Assembly: GCA_019635315.1 (NCBI GenBank)
Contig: JAHBZT010000010.1
Location: 1-59,015 of the forward strand
DNA from: Rubrivivax sp.
Lineage (GTDB): Bacteria > Pseudomonadota > Gammaproteobacteria > Burkholderiales > Burkholderiaceae_C
DNA length: 59,015 nucleotides
Reading direction: 5' to 3'
The position numbers were made by a program, and so were the translations under genes. Under the pieces are notes generated by a model. It was not told the DNA's origin, did no database searches, and saw only the letters and a list, made by a program, of their open reading frames with translations. Shown piece by piece: positions 33,668 to 43,068 of the stretch. How positions within the stretch are numbered: the stretch's first letter is position 1; every line of letters starts with the position of its first letter.

Positions 33668-35734
33668 TCACTGTCGTGGCATGGTCCGCCGCAGCGCCGC
33701 CAGGCCGGTGAGACCGGCCAGCAGCAGCGCCCAGCGGCCCGGCTCCGGAATCGGCGCGCCGACCTGCAGCACGACCAGCTGCACGCTGCCGGCGCCGTAG
33801 GCCAGGTCGAAGGACCAGCCCGGGCCGAAGCCGTGCAGCGTCAGCGCGGCGAAGCTGCCGTCCAGCCCACCGCTGGCCACCAGGAAATCGAGGCGGTCGC
33901 CGACCGCCAGGTCGCAGCGCGCCAGGCAGTGCAGCGCCAGCTCGCCGCCCTGCAGCACGGCCTCGCCGCCGACCAGCAGGCGGTCGAAGGTGGTGCGGTC
34001 CTGCACCTCCAGCTCGAAGACGCCGCCGGCCGCCTGCACGAAGCCGCCCGCCAGCGCCAGCGTGCCTGGCGACAGGCCCGGGGCGATGTGGCCATGGTTG
34101 ACCAGGAACCCGGTGCCTTCGATGGCCCCGGTGCCGGTGATGCTCCCGAAATTGTCCAGCGGGCCGGCGGTCAGCTCCAGCACCGCGTCGTGCAGCGTGA
34201 CGGTGCCGCGCTGCTCGAACGAACTGGCGATGCGCAGCCGGCCCGCGTGCACGGTGATCGCGCCTGTGTTCTCGAGGGGGATGCCGATCTCGGTGGTCCC
34301 CAGTCCCAGATGGACCACGCTGCCGGAGTTGTCGAACTGCGTGGTGGCGCCGGCGACGGCACGCAGGCGGCGCGTGACGGCAGCACTGTCGGTTGCGAGG
34401 CCGGCGACGATGCTGCCCCGGTTGACGATCGAGGTCGCCCGGGACGCGTCGCCGACGTGGACCACGTCGAAGCCCGAGATCCACTCGATCTCGCCGCGGT
34501 TGGTGAATGTGCCGGCGATGACCTTGCTCTCGACATCGTCGTTGATCGCCAGCCGGCCCTCGTTGGTCCAGTTATTGGCCAGCGTGCCCCCGCGCCACTG
34601 AACCCTGCCGCTCATCGTTGCCGCCTGGCCGTCGAAGACGCCCGCGGTCAGCAGCAGGGGCGCGTCGGCCTCGAAGCGCCCCTCGAAGGTCGCCGATTGC
34701 AGGACCGAGATGACGTTGCCCTCGAATCGTGTCCCATCCTTGAAGGCGGCCGGTCCGTTGAAGGCGATCAGTCCGCGTTCCGCGTCGATGGTGCCGAAGT
34801 TGACGAAGTGCACGTCGCCCACCAGCAGGCCCGGCAGGCCGGCGTGCACGAAGCGGCCGCGGTTGGTGACGGTCGGGCGCACGGCCGAGCCGATCCAGTC
34901 GAAGGCCGTGACGAGGGTGCCCTGCGCCGGCACCGCCAGCGACCGGTAGGTGCCGGTATTGACGAGCTCGGCGTTGTCGCCGAGGGTCATGACGCCGCTT
35001 TCCCAGACGAAGCTGCCGGCATTCGTGAAGCTGACGCCGCTGCCCCATTGCCGCACGCCACCGGTGTCGCGCGCGAAGATCGTCGCGCGGTTGGTCCAGC
35101 TGCCGGTGAAGGCGCCGGCGGTCCAGTCCAGCCGGCCGTCGGTCAGCACGGCGGCGTCGCCGTCGTAGTCGCCATGCACCAGTTCCAGGTTCTCGGCACT
35201 GAAGCCGCCGTTGAAGCGGCCGCCGTTGCGGATCTCGATCCTGCCCAGGCCGGCCAGGCCATGCAGCACGCTGCCCTCGTTGAAGGTCTTGAATGGGCTG
35301 TTGAGCGCGATCGTTCCCTGCTGGGCACGAAACTCGCCGCTGTTGACGAGCACGAGGTTGACGAACAGCGTCGGCCCGCCGCCGTCCTTGCGGAACAGCC
35401 CGAAGTTGACGAAGCGCGGATTGACCGTCGGGCTGCCCGAGCGCAGCAGGCCGTGGTCGTCGAGCGAGACCCAGGTGCCGTCGTTGATCACCGTCACGCC
35501 GTCGGCGAAGGCGAGGTTGCTGTCGCGGTACGAGAAGACGCTGCGGTTGTGGAAGCCGGTGTCGAAGACGGGCGGCGCCACGGGCGCCTGCATCAGCGCG
35601 GTGTCCGGAGGCTCCAGCGTGCCCGGCACGCCGGAGCGCGAGAACGGGCCTCCGGCCCAGGTGTAGGCCGTCGCCTGCGCCGCGGCGCAGGCCGCCGCCA
35701 GCATCAGGCCGGCGCAGCAGGCAAAGGCATTCAT
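33668..35734 (-). CDS. Large exported beta-repeat PEP-CTERM protein (688 aa)
   Basis: A signal peptide (MNAFACCAGLMLAAACAAAQA) precedes a long parallel beta-helix-like region of loosely repeated strands rich in N-x-G/F-x-N turns (FVNFGLFRKDG, LVNSGEFRAQQGTIALN, FTNAGSFVWESG, VNFGTIDAERGLIAFN, FTNRGEIEWISG). This pattern is typical of secreted adhesin- or pectin-lyase-like repeats. The protein ends with a canonical PEP-CTERM tag: IPEPGRWALLLAGLTGLAAL and RR. It is presumably anchored or released by an exosortase and may be part of the extracellular matrix. No catalytic motif. Its start is divergent from the ABC ATPase operon at 35910. Confidence 0.88.
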   Translation of the reverse strand: MNAFACCAGLMLAAACAAAQATAYTWAGGPFSRSGVPGTLEPPDTALMQAPVAPPVFDTGFHNRSVFSYRDSNLAFADGVTVINDGTWVSLDDHGLLRSGSPTVNPRFVNFGLFRKDGGGPTLFVNLVLVNSGEFRAQQGTIALNSPFKTFNEGSVLHGLAGLGRIEIRNGGRFNGGFSAENLELVHGDYDGDAAVLTDGRLDWTAGAFTGSWTNRATIFARDTGGVRQWGSGVSFTNAGSFVWESGVMTLGDNAELVNTGTYRSLAVPAQGTLVTAFDWIGSAVRPTVTNRGRFVHAGLPGLLVGDVHFVNFGTIDAERGLIAFNGPAAFKDGTRFEGNVISVLQSATFEGRFEADAPLLLTAGVFDGQAATMSGRVQWRGGTLANNWTNEGRLAINDDVESKVIAGTFTNRGEIEWISGFDVVHVGDASRATSIVNRGSIVAGLATDSAAVTRRLRAVAGATTQFDNSGSVVHLGLGTTEIGIPLENTGAITVHAGRLRIASSFEQRGTVTLHDAVLELTAGPLDNFGSITGTGAIEGTGFLVNHGHIAPGLSPGTLALAGGFVQAAGGVFELEVQDRTTFDRLLVGGEAVLQGGELALHCLARCDLAVGDRLDFLVASGGLDGSFAALTLHGFGPGWSFDLAYGAGSVQLVVLQVGAPIPEPGRWALLLAGLTGLAALRRTMPRQ

Positions 35735-35909
35735 GGTCGCCCCTCCGCAGCCGAGGGCGAGGCGAATGACCGCAGGGCGCGCCGGGCCCGGGCCTCGCGC
35801 CGGGCCCGGCGTTGGCGCCCGTTCTACGCCGGTACCGGCGGCTTGTCCACCACGGCCCGGTGCAGGGGCGCGGGCCCCGCGTCGGCTGCGGTCGGCTATC
35901 GTCGCCCCC

Positions 35910-36929
35910 GTGCCGCTGCTCGAAGTCGACCACCTGCGCGTGACCCTGCAGACCTCCCGCGGCGCGGCCGATGCGCTGCGCGAGGTCTCGTTCACGCTGG
36001 ACCGCGGACAGACGCTGGGCCTGATCGGCGAGAGCGGCTGCGGCAAGAGCATCACGGCGCTGGCGCTGATGGGGCTGCTGCCCGAAGGCGCGCAGGTCGC
36101 CGGCAGCATGTGTCTGGACGGCCGCGAACTGAGCACGCTGCCGGAGGCCGACTGGTGCCGGCTGCGCGGACGACGCATCGCGATGGTGTTCCAGGAGCCG
36201 ATGACGGCGCTCAACCCGCTGCACACCATAGGCCGCCAGATCGCCGAGCCGCTGCGCCTGCACCTGGGGCTCTCGGCCGCCGCGGCGCGCGCACAGGCGC
36301 TGCGCCTGCTGGAACGCGTGCAGCTGCCGCAGGCCGCGCAGCGGCTGGACGCCTATCCGCACCAGCTCAGCGGCGGCCAGCGCCAGCGCGTGGTGATCGC
36401 CATCGCGCTGGCCTGCGGCCCCGACCTGCTGATCGCCGACGAGCCGACGACGGCGCTGGACGTGACCATCCAGCGCGAGGTGCTGGACCTCATCGAGCAG
36501 CTGGTGCGCGAGGACGGCATGGGGCTGCTGCTGATCAGCCACGACCTGGGCGTGATGGCCGATACCGTCGAGCGCGTGATGGTCATGTACGGCGGCCTCG
36601 TCGTCGAGCGCGGGCCCACCGACCAGGTCTTCGAGCGCCTGGCCCACCCCTACACGCGCGGACTCTTCGCGGCGCGGCCGCGGCTGGGGCTGCGCCATGC
36701 CCGGCCCGGCGGCGGCGGCGACCGGCGCGGCGTGCGCCTGGCGACCATCCCCGGCCGCGTGCCCGAACTGGCCGACCTGCCGCGCGGCTGCCCGTTCGCC
36801 GAGCGCTGCGCTGTCGTCGTCGACGATTGCCGCGCCGGCCTGCCGCCGGCGGTGGCGGTCGGCCCCGGCCACGACGCGCGCTGCCTGCGCGTGGGCGTGC
36901 CGCTGCCTGCCGTGGACGCCGCCGCATGA
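35910..36929 (+). CDS. Oligopeptide-type ABC transporter ATPase, DppD/OppD family (339 aa)
   Basis: Cytoplasmic ATPase of a peptide-type importer. Walker A GESGCGKS, the Q-loop [11 protein letters not shown], signature LSGGQRQR, Walker [13 protein letters not shown] and the His switch ISHDLG are all present. The C-terminal oligopeptide-binding extension is seen as HPYTRGLF ... GCPFAERC. Start is GTG 35910, where homology begins ([12 protein letters not shown]). It overlaps the second ATPase by 4 nt. The operon continues through ATPase 2, binding protein, NTF2-like protein and amidase; no permease is present. Confidence 0.94.
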   Translation: MPLLEVDHLRVTLQTSRGAADALREVSFTLDRGQTLGLIGESGCGKSITALALMGLLPEGAQVAGSMCLDGRELSTLPEADWCRLRGRRIAMVFQEPMTALNPLHTIGRQIAEPLRLHLGLSAAAARAQALRLLERVQLPQAAQRLDAYPHQLSGGQRQRVVIAIALACGPDLLIADEPTTALDVTIQREVLDLIEQLVREDGMGLLLISHDLGVMADTVERVMVMYGGLVVERGPTDQVFERLAHPYTRGLFAARPRLGLRHARPGGGGDRRGVRLATIPGRVPELADLPRGCPFAERCAVVVDDCRAGLPPAVAVGPGHDARCLRVGVPLPAVDAAA

Positions 36930-37780
36930 CGGCGCCGCTGCTCAGCGTCGAGAACGTCAGCAAGCGCTACCGGCTGCCGCGCGAACGCCTGCTCGCCGCG
37001 CCGCCCGAGGTGCAGGCGCTGGACGGCGTGAGCTTCACGCTGCAGGCCGGGCGCAGCCTGGGCGTGGTCGGCGAGTCGGGCTCGGGCAAGAGCACGCTGG
37101 CGCGGCTGGTGATGGCGCTGGAGGCGCCGACCAGCGGCCGGGTGCAGCTGGAGGGCGAGGACCTGCATGCGCTGCCGCCGGCCGAGCTGCGCCGGCGCCG
37201 CAGCGCGCTGCAGATGGTCTTCCAGGACCCCTACGGTTCGCTGGACCCGCGGCGCACCGTGCTGCAGACGGTGGCCGAGCCGCTGGCCGTGCTGCTGGGC
37301 GCCGGCCGCGCCGAGCAGCGCGAGCGCGCCGCCGAGGTGCTGGACGCGGTCGGCCTGCGCGCCGCCGACCTGGCCAAGTATCCGCACGAGTTCAGCGGCG
37401 GCCAGCGCCAGCGCATCGCGATCGCGCGCGCGCTGGTGACGCGGCCCAAGCTGATCGTCGCCGACGAGCCGGTGTCGGCGCTGGACGTCAGCGTGCAGGC
37501 CCAGGTGCTGAACCTGATGCAGTCGCTGCAGGACCGCTTCGGCGTGACCTACCTGTTCATCAGCCACGACCTGGCGGTGGTGGACCTGGTGTGCGACGAG
37601 GTCCTCGTGCTCAGCGAGGGCCGCATCGTCGAGCAGGGCGACCCCGGCGCGCTGTTCACGCGCCCGCAGCACCCCTACACGCAGCGCCTGCTGGCCGCGG
37701 TGCCGGGCATGAAACCCCGCGTGCGCGGCGGCCCGGCGCTGGCGCAGAATCTGCCGCAGCGCCCGTCCCAACCGACCTGA
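36926..37780 (+). CDS. Oligopeptide-type ABC transporter ATPase, DppF/OppF family (284 aa)
   Basis: Partner ATPase, with Walker A GESGSGKS, Q-loop VFQDPYGSLDPRRT, signature FSGGQRQR, Walker B LIVADEPVSALD and His in FISHDLAVV. The HPYTQRLLAAVPG segment near the C-terminus marks the DppF/OppF class. It is slightly shorter than the usual ~320, because the C-terminal extension after MKPRVRG is brief. The start overlaps the previous stop (ATGA). Confidence 0.94.
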   Translation: MTAPLLSVENVSKRYRLPRERLLAAPPEVQALDGVSFTLQAGRSLGVVGESGSGKSTLARLVMALEAPTSGRVQLEGEDLHALPPAELRRRRSALQMVFQDPYGSLDPRRTVLQTVAEPLAVLLGAGRAEQRERAAEVLDAVGLRAADLAKYPHEFSGGQRQRIAIARALVTRPKLIVADEPVSALDVSVQAQVLNLMQSLQDRFGVTYLFISHDLAVVDLVCDEVLVLSEGRIVEQGDPGALFTRPQHPYTQRLLAAVPGMKPRVRGGPALAQNLPQRPSQPT

Positions 37781-37807
37781 ACGAACCCACGCCCCAGGAG
37801 GCCCGCG

Positions 37808-39307
37808 ATGACCCTGTCCCGCCGCACCGTCAATACGCTGCTCGCCGGCGCCCCGCTGGCCGGCGCGCTGCCCACCGCGCTGGCGCAAGGCCGCCGCGAC
37901 AGCGTGACGCTCGCCATGGTGCTGGAGCCGCCGGGCCTGGACCCGACCATCGCGCCGGCGGCGGCGATCGGCGAGATCGTCCACTACAACGTGCTGGAGG
38001 GCCTGACCAAGGTCAACGTCGACGGCAGCGTGACGCCGCTCCTGGCCGAACGCTGGAGCCTCACCCCCGACGGCAAGACCTACACCTTCAACCTGCGCCG
38101 CGGCATCCGCTTCTCGGACGGCAAGCCCTTCGACGCCAGCTCCGTCAAGTTCAGCTTCGACCGCGCGAAGGCGCCCGGCAGCACCAACAAGGCCAAGAAG
38201 GCGGTCTTCGACAACATCTCCAGCGTCGTCGTGCACGACGAGCACACGGTGATCCTGGTGCTCAACAACGCCGACGCCTCGCTGCCCTTCCGCCTGGGCG
38301 AGAACACCGCGGTGATCCTGCACCCGGACACGGCGGCGCAGGCCGCCACCAAACCCGTCGGCACCGGGCCCTACCTGCTGGACAACTGGGCCAAGGGCAG
38401 CGCCGTCACGCTGGTCAAGTGGGACGGCCACCGCAACGCCGCCAACGTGCGCATCCGGCGCGCCAGCTTCCGCTTCGTCAACGACCCGTCGGCGCAGGTC
38501 GCGGCGCTGCTGGCCGGCGACATCGACGGCATGCCGCGCTTCGGCGCGCTGCAGGCGCTGGCGCAGTTCCGCAACGACCGCCGCTTCACGGTGGAGGTGG
38601 GCGGCACCGCGGGCAAGGGCATCCTGGCGCTGAACAACCGCAAGGCACCGTTCAGCGACGTGCGCGTGCGCCGCGCGCTGACGCACGCGATCGACCGCCA
38701 GGCCTTCATCGCCGGCGCGCAGGAAGGGCTGGGGCGGCCGATCGGCAGCCACTTCGCGCCCACCGATGCGGGCTACGTGGACCTCACCGGCCTGTACCCC
38801 TACGACCCCGAGAAGGCCAAGGCGCTGCTGCGCGAGGCCGGCGTCACGACGCCGCTGAACGTGACGCTGACGCTGCCGCCACCGCAATATGCGCGCAAGG
38901 GCGGCGAGATCGTCGCCGCGATGCTGGCCAAGGTGGGCGTCAACGCGAAGATCGAGAACGTCGAGTGGGCGCAGTGGCTGGCCGGGCCCTTCAAGGGCAA
39001 CTTCGACATGACCATCATCAACCACGTCGAGCCGCTGGACTACGCCACCGCCTACGCCGACCCGAACTACTACTACGGCTACGACAGCGCCAAGTTCCGC
39101 GGCCTGGTCGCGCAGCATGCGGCCAGCACCGACGCCGCCAACAAGGCGCGGCTGTGGCGCGAGATCCAGCGCCAGCTGGCCGAGGACGCGGTCAACGTCT
39201 ATATCTGGAACCCGGCGCAGGTGGCGGTGGCGCGGCGCGGGCTGCGCGGCCTGTGGAGCAGCAGCCCGATCTTCGCCAACGACCTGGCGGCGCTGAGCTG
39301 GACCTGA
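37808..39307 (+). CDS. Peptide-type ABC transporter substrate-binding protein, SBP family 5 (499 aa)
   Basis: Periplasmic binding protein of the DppA/OppA family. The signal peptide carries a twin arginine (TLSRRTVNTLLAGAPLAGAL, cleavage near ALAQ), suggesting possible Tat export. Family motifs include VLEPPGLDPTIAPAAA, NVLEGLTKVNVDGSVTPLLAERW, KTYTFNLRRGIRFSDGKPFDASSVKFS and YPYDPEKAKALLREAG. AGGAGG lies ~7 nt before ATG 37808. It is 27 nt behind the second ATPase. The amidase two genes downstream suggests the ligand could be an amide or short peptide. Confidence 0.94.
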   Translation: MTLSRRTVNTLLAGAPLAGALPTALAQGRRDSVTLAMVLEPPGLDPTIAPAAAIGEIVHYNVLEGLTKVNVDGSVTPLLAERWSLTPDGKTYTFNLRRGIRFSDGKPFDASSVKFSFDRAKAPGSTNKAKKAVFDNISSVVVHDEHTVILVLNNADASLPFRLGENTAVILHPDTAAQAATKPVGTGPYLLDNWAKGSAVTLVKWDGHRNAANVRIRRASFRFVNDPSAQVAALLAGDIDGMPRFGALQALAQFRNDRRFTVEVGGTAGKGILALNNRKAPFSDVRVRRALTHAIDRQAFIAGAQEGLGRPIGSHFAPTDAGYVDLTGLYPYDPEKAKALLREAGVTTPLNVTLTLPPPQYARKGGEIVAAMLAKVGVNAKIENVEWAQWLAGPFKGNFDMTIINHVEPLDYATAYADPNYYYGYDSAKFRGLVAQHAASTDAANKARLWREIQRQLAEDAVNVYIWNPAQVAVARRGLRGLWSSSPIFANDLAALSWT

Positions 39308-39314
39308 CGCGGGC

Positions 39315-39791
39315 GTGGGCCGCGCGACGATCGAGCGCCTGTACCAGGCCTTCGCGCGCCTGGACGGCGCGGCGATGCAGGCCTGCTACGCCGACGACGC
39401 GCGCTTCGACGACGAGGTCTTCGCGCTGCACGGCGCGCGCGAGATCGGCGCCATGTGGACCCTGCTGTGCGACAACGTGCGCGCCAGCGAGGCCGCGCGC
39501 GCGGCCTGGCGGCTCACGACGCACGACCTGGCCGACGACCGCGTGCGCTGGGAGGTGCACTACCTGTTCGGCCCGCGGGCGCGGCCGGTGCACAACGTGA
39601 TCGACGCGCACTTCGAATTCGACGCCCGGGGGCGCATCACGCGCCACCGCGACCGCTTCGACTTCTGGCGCTGGGCGCGCCAGGCGCTGGGCGCACCGGG
39701 CGCGCTGCTGGGCTGGACGCCCTGGCTGCGCGCGAAGGTGCGCAGGCAGGCGGCGCGCACGCTGCAGCGTCAACTCGCCAAGACCGCATGA
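39315..39791 (+). CDS. NTF2-like (SnoaL-type) protein (158 aa)
   Basis: A small alpha+beta cone-fold protein: ERLYQAFARLDGAAMQACYADDARFDDEVF is the usual opening, followed by the AWRLTTHDLADDRVRWEVHYLF strands and DAHFEFDARGRITRHRDRFDFWRW. Such domains act as isomerases, cyclases or simple binding modules. It sits between the binding protein (7-nt gap) and the amidase (ATGA-type overlap), so it probably acts on the imported compound. A basic C-terminal helix (LRAKVRRQAARTLQRQL) extends beyond the domain. Confidence 0.85.
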   Translation: MGRATIERLYQAFARLDGAAMQACYADDARFDDEVFALHGAREIGAMWTLLCDNVRASEAARAAWRLTTHDLADDRVRWEVHYLFGPRARPVHNVIDAHFEFDARGRITRHRDRFDFWRWARQALGAPGALLGWTPWLRAKVRRQAARTLQRQLAKTA

Positions 39792-41203
39792 CGCTGCTGC
39801 ACGAAGACTCCGCCGCCACGCTGGCCGCGCTGTACCGCCGCGGCGAGGCGACGCCGCTGGACGTGGCGCGCTCGCTGGTCGCGCATGTCGCGCGCTGGGA
39901 GCCGCACCTGCAGGCGACCTGGGGCTACGACGCCGACGCGCTGCTGGCCGCCGCGCGCGCCGCCACCGATCGCTGGCAGCGCGGCGCGCCGCTGTCGCCG
40001 CTGGACGGCGTGCCGGCGACGCTGAAGGAGAACATCGCGACCGCCGGCATGGCGCTGCCGCTGGGCAGCGCGGCGACGACGCTGGTGCCGGCGGCGGAGG
40101 ACGCCCCGCCGGCGGCGCGGCTGCGCGAGGCCGGCCTGCTCTTCGTCGCCAAGACCACGATGCCGGACTACGGCATGCTGTCATCGGGCCTGTCCAGCTT
40201 CCACCAGCGCGAGGGCCGGCTGACGCGCAACCCCTGGAACCTGGCGCTCAACCCGGGCGGCAGCAGCGCCGGCGCGGCGGCCGCGGCGGCCGCCGGCTAC
40301 GGGCCGCTGCACCTGGGCACCGACATCGGCGGCTCGATCCGCCTGCCCGCGGCCTGGTGCGGCGTCGTCGGCTTCAAGCCCAGCCTGGGCCGCGTGCCGA
40401 TCAAGCCGCCCTACGCCGGCCGCGTGGCCGGGCCGATCACGCGCACGGTGGCCGACGCCGCCGCGATGATGGCGCCGCTGTCGCGCCCCGACTGGCGCGA
40501 CGCGATGAGCCTGCCCTGGCAGGACATCGCCTGGCACGAATACGAGGTCGACCCGCGCGAATGGCTGCGCGGCAGGCGCGTGGCGCTGCTGCTCGATGCC
40601 GGCTGGGGCCTGCCCGCCGAGCCCGAGATCGTCGCCGCGGTGCAGGCCGCGGCGCGCCGCTTCGAGGCCGCCGGCGCCATCGTCGAGCCGCTGGCGCCCT
40701 TCGCGACGCGCGAGATGGCCGACGGCATCGACCGCTTCTGGCGCGTGCGCTCCTGGCTGGACCTGGAGGCGCTGCCGCGCGAACGCCGCGAACTGGTCCT
40801 GCCCTTCATCCGCGAATGGGCCGGGGCCGGCGCGCAGTGCGGCACGGCGCAGCTGTTCCACGGCTACAGCCAGATGGGCGCGCTGCGCGACGCCGCGGTC
40901 GCCGCCTGCCAGCCCTTCGACGCCGTGCTCTCGCCGGTGGCGCCGGTCTCGGCCTTCCCGGCCGAGTGGGCGATGCCGACCAACGACCCGGCGCGCGCGA
41001 TGGAGCACATCGCGTTCACGCTGCCCTACAACATGAGCGAGCAGCCGGCGATCAGCGTGCCCTGCACGATGACGGCCGACGGCCGGCCGATCGGCCTGCA
41101 GATCGCCTGCCGCCGCCACGAGGACCTGGCCACGCTGCGCTTCGCGCGCGCCTGGGAGCTGCTGCGCGACCCGCTGCCGCCCTGGCCGCAGCCGCCCGCC
41201 TGA
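39788..41203 (+). CDS. Amidase, signature family (471 aa)
   Basis: A Ser-cisSer-Lys amidohydrolase that splits an amide into acid and ammonia. The catalytic triad is recognisable: Lys in ATLKENIATAG, cis-Ser in NPGGSSAGAA and nucleophile Ser in GTDIGGSIRLPAAWCG. Length is typical for the family. It overlaps the NTF2-like gene and is last in the ATPase-ATPase-SBP-NTF2 operon, so it likely processes the substrate after uptake. The MITE-like element at 41206 begins 3 bp after its TGA. Confidence 0.93.
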   Translation: MTLLHEDSAATLAALYRRGEATPLDVARSLVAHVARWEPHLQATWGYDADALLAAARAATDRWQRGAPLSPLDGVPATLKENIATAGMALPLGSAATTLVPAAEDAPPAARLREAGLLFVAKTTMPDYGMLSSGLSSFHQREGRLTRNPWNLALNPGGSSAGAAAAAAAGYGPLHLGTDIGGSIRLPAAWCGVVGFKPSLGRVPIKPPYAGRVAGPITRTVADAAAMMAPLSRPDWRDAMSLPWQDIAWHEYEVDPREWLRGRRVALLLDAGWGLPAEPEIVAAVQAAARRFEAAGAIVEPLAPFATREMADGIDRFWRVRSWLDLEALPRERRELVLPFIREWAGAGAQCGTAQLFHGYSQMGALRDAAVAACQPFDAVLSPVAPVSAFPAEWAMPTNDPARAMEHIAFTLPYNMSEQPAISVPCTMTADGRPIGLQIACRRHEDLATLRFARAWELLRDPLPPWPQPPA

Positions 41204-41205
41204 TG

Positions 41206-41304
41206 CGGCTTCGCATCCGATGCGATAACAGGGCGCGAAGCCGAAGACAGTGCTGACGCACGGCGAGGCGAAGCAACGCGGTCAGCGCGTTGAATGCGAA
41301 GCCG
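41206..41304. repeat. 99-bp MITE-like element, copy A
   Basis: Ends in CGCGTTGAATGCGAAGCCG; the left end is a mutated inverted copy (CGGCTTCGCATCCGATGCG). About 94% identical to the copies at 56219-56317 (opposite orientation) and 57376-57474. It sits directly after the amidase stop. Confidence 0.9.
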
Positions 41305-41330
41305 CCTGAAGGCGGCCGGCGCGCCCTTGC

Positions 41331-41336
41331 TACAGT
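41331..41336 (+). promoter_or_regulatory. Possible extended -10 (TGC-TACAGT), leaderless start
   Basis: TACAGT preceded by TGC ends 7 nt before ATG 41344, so transcription would start at the initiation codon. No Shine-Dalgarno sequence is seen. Confidence 0.4.
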
Positions 41337-41343
41337 GCGCGCC

Positions 41344-42696
41344 ATGTCGTCCCCCGACCCCCGCGGCAACCCCAGCGGCAGCGCCTCGCGCGCCGCGCGC
41401 GACGCCGCCGAGCAGGCGCTGTGGCGCACGATGTCGTTCTACGACACACCGCTGGCGGACCTCGACGCCGCGATGGCCGCCGACCCCGGCTGGGCGATGC
41501 CGCACGTGATGAAGGCCGGCTTCCTGCTCAGCCTGACCGAGGCGCCGCTGCAGCGCGAGGCCGATGCGCACCTGTCGCATGCGCGCGCGCTGGCCAAGGA
41601 CGCGCCGGCGCGCGAACGCGCGCACCTGGACGCCGTGCAGCTGGTGCTGGAAGGCCGCTGGCAAGCCGCCTGCCGGCGCTGGGACGAGATCCTGATCGAG
41701 CACCCGCGCGACGCGCTGGCGCTGCAGTGGGCGCAGCTGTGGGACTTCTACCGCGGCGACGCGGCCGGCCTGCGCGGCCGCCCGGCGCGCGCGCTGCCCG
41801 AGTGGGACGACGCCGACCCGCTGTATGCCTACGTGCTGGCGCTGTATGCCTTCGGGCTGGAGGAGAGCAACCTCTACCCGCAGGCCGAGGACGCCGGCCG
41901 CCGCGCGCTGGCCGCCAACCCGCGCGTGCCCTGGGCCGTGCATGCGGTGGCCCATGTCATGGAGATGCAGGGCCGCTTCGAGGAAGGCAGCGCCTGGCTG
42001 CGCCAGCACCAGCCGGTGTGGGCCGAGGGCAACGGCTTCGCCGGCCACCTGTGGTGGCACAAGGCGCTGTTCCGCCTGGAGACGCTGGACGTCGAGGGCG
42101 TGCTGCGCATCGTCGACGCGCACCTCAGCGGCGAGGCCCTGCAGATCACGCTGCAGCGCGTCGATGCCGCGGCGATGCTGTGGCGGCTGCACCTGCTGGG
42201 CCACGACCTGTCGGCGCATGCCGCGGCGCTGGTGCAGGGCTGGGCGCTGAACGACGAGAGCGCCGGCCACTATGCCTTCAACGACGTGCACGCGGTGCTG
42301 GCCCTGCTGTGCGCCGGCGAGGTGGCGCGCGCCGAGTCGTGGCTGGCGCGCTGCGCCGAACGTGCGCTGCAGCCGCAGGATGCCGGCCGCAGCAACCACG
42401 CGATGGCGCGCGAGGTCGGCCTGCCGCTGATGCGCGGCCTGCTGGCGCTTTCGCGCGGCGACGCCGACGGCGCCGTCGACCTGATCTACCCGGTGCGCGC
42501 GAGCGCCGCGCGCCTGGGCGGCAGCCATGCGCAGCGCGACCTGATCGACCAGACGCTGCTCGCCGCCGCCGCGCAGGGCGGCCGCCGCACGCTGGGCCGC
42601 GCGCTGCTCAACGAGCGCACGATGGCCAAGCCGGTGACGCCGCTGACGCGGCACTGGATGGAACGGCTCGCCCTGCCCGAGGAGGTCCGCGCATGA
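41344..42696 (+). CDS. TTC38-like tetratricopeptide repeat protein (450 aa)
   Basis: An all-helical TPR protein that resembles the TTC38 family shared by bacteria and animals: FYDTPLADLDAAMAADPGW at the start, MPHVMKAGFLLSLTE, HAVAHVMEMQGRFEEGSAWL (the conserved HaxAHvxeM motif) and HLWWHKALFRLETLD. These proteins are cytosolic scaffolds of unknown role. ATG 41344 is chosen because the family begins there, and a candidate -10 lies 7 nt before it. Its stop overlaps the start of the DUF1992 gene. Confidence 0.85.
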   Translation: MSSPDPRGNPSGSASRAARDAAEQALWRTMSFYDTPLADLDAAMAADPGWAMPHVMKAGFLLSLTEAPLQREADAHLSHARALAKDAPARERAHLDAVQLVLEGRWQAACRRWDEILIEHPRDALALQWAQLWDFYRGDAAGLRGRPARALPEWDDADPLYAYVLALYAFGLEESNLYPQAEDAGRRALAANPRVPWAVHAVAHVMEMQGRFEEGSAWLRQHQPVWAEGNGFAGHLWWHKALFRLETLDVEGVLRIVDAHLSGEALQITLQRVDAAAMLWRLHLLGHDLSAHAAALVQGWALNDESAGHYAFNDVHAVLALLCAGEVARAESWLARCAERALQPQDAGRSNHAMAREVGLPLMRGLLALSRGDADGAVDLIYPVRASAARLGGSHAQRDLIDQTLLAAAAQGGRRTLGRALLNERTMAKPVTPLTRHWMERLALPEEVRA

Positions 42697-43052
42697 ATGC
42701 CGAGGAAAGACGGGAACGGCGTCTCAAGCTGCTGGAGGACGACATCGGCCGCCACCTGGCCGAGAGCGCGGCCAGCGGCGAGCTGCAGCGCGCGAAAAGC
42801 TACGGCCGGCCGCTGGACCTGGGCGACGGCTACGACGAGACGCCGGCCGATCTGCGCATGCCGATGAAGATCCTGAAGGACGCCGGCGTCGTGCCGCCCG
42901 AGGTGGCGCTGATGCAGCGCATCGCCGCACTGGAAGCGCGCGCCGACGGCGAGCCCGAGGCGGCGGCTGCGGCCTTGCGCCAGGAGATCGGCGAGTTGCG
43001 CATCGCGCTAGCGCTGCGGCTGGAGAAGCTGCGCACCAGCGGCAGCCTCTGA
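42693..43052 (+). CDS. DUF1992 (DnaJC28-like) protein (119 aa)
   Basis: The segment IGRHLAESAASGELQRAKSY then GRPLDLGDGYDETPADLRMP and MKILKDAGVVPPEVALMQRI is the DUF1992 signature (small basic helix, G-x-P-L-D-L, KILK-x-AG-x-x-PPE). The C-terminal third is a helix likely to form a coiled coil. In eukaryotes the domain occurs in DNAJC28; the bacterial role is unknown. It overlaps the TPR gene by 4 nt and is followed after 16 nt by the flavin monooxygenase, so all three are probably cotranscribed. Confidence 0.88.
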   Translation: MNAEERRERRLKLLEDDIGRHLAESAASGELQRAKSYGRPLDLGDGYDETPADLRMPMKILKDAGVVPPEVALMQRIAALEARADGEPEAAAAALRQEIGELRIALALRLEKLRTSGSL

Positions 43053-43068
43053 CGGGCCGGCGCAGCGC

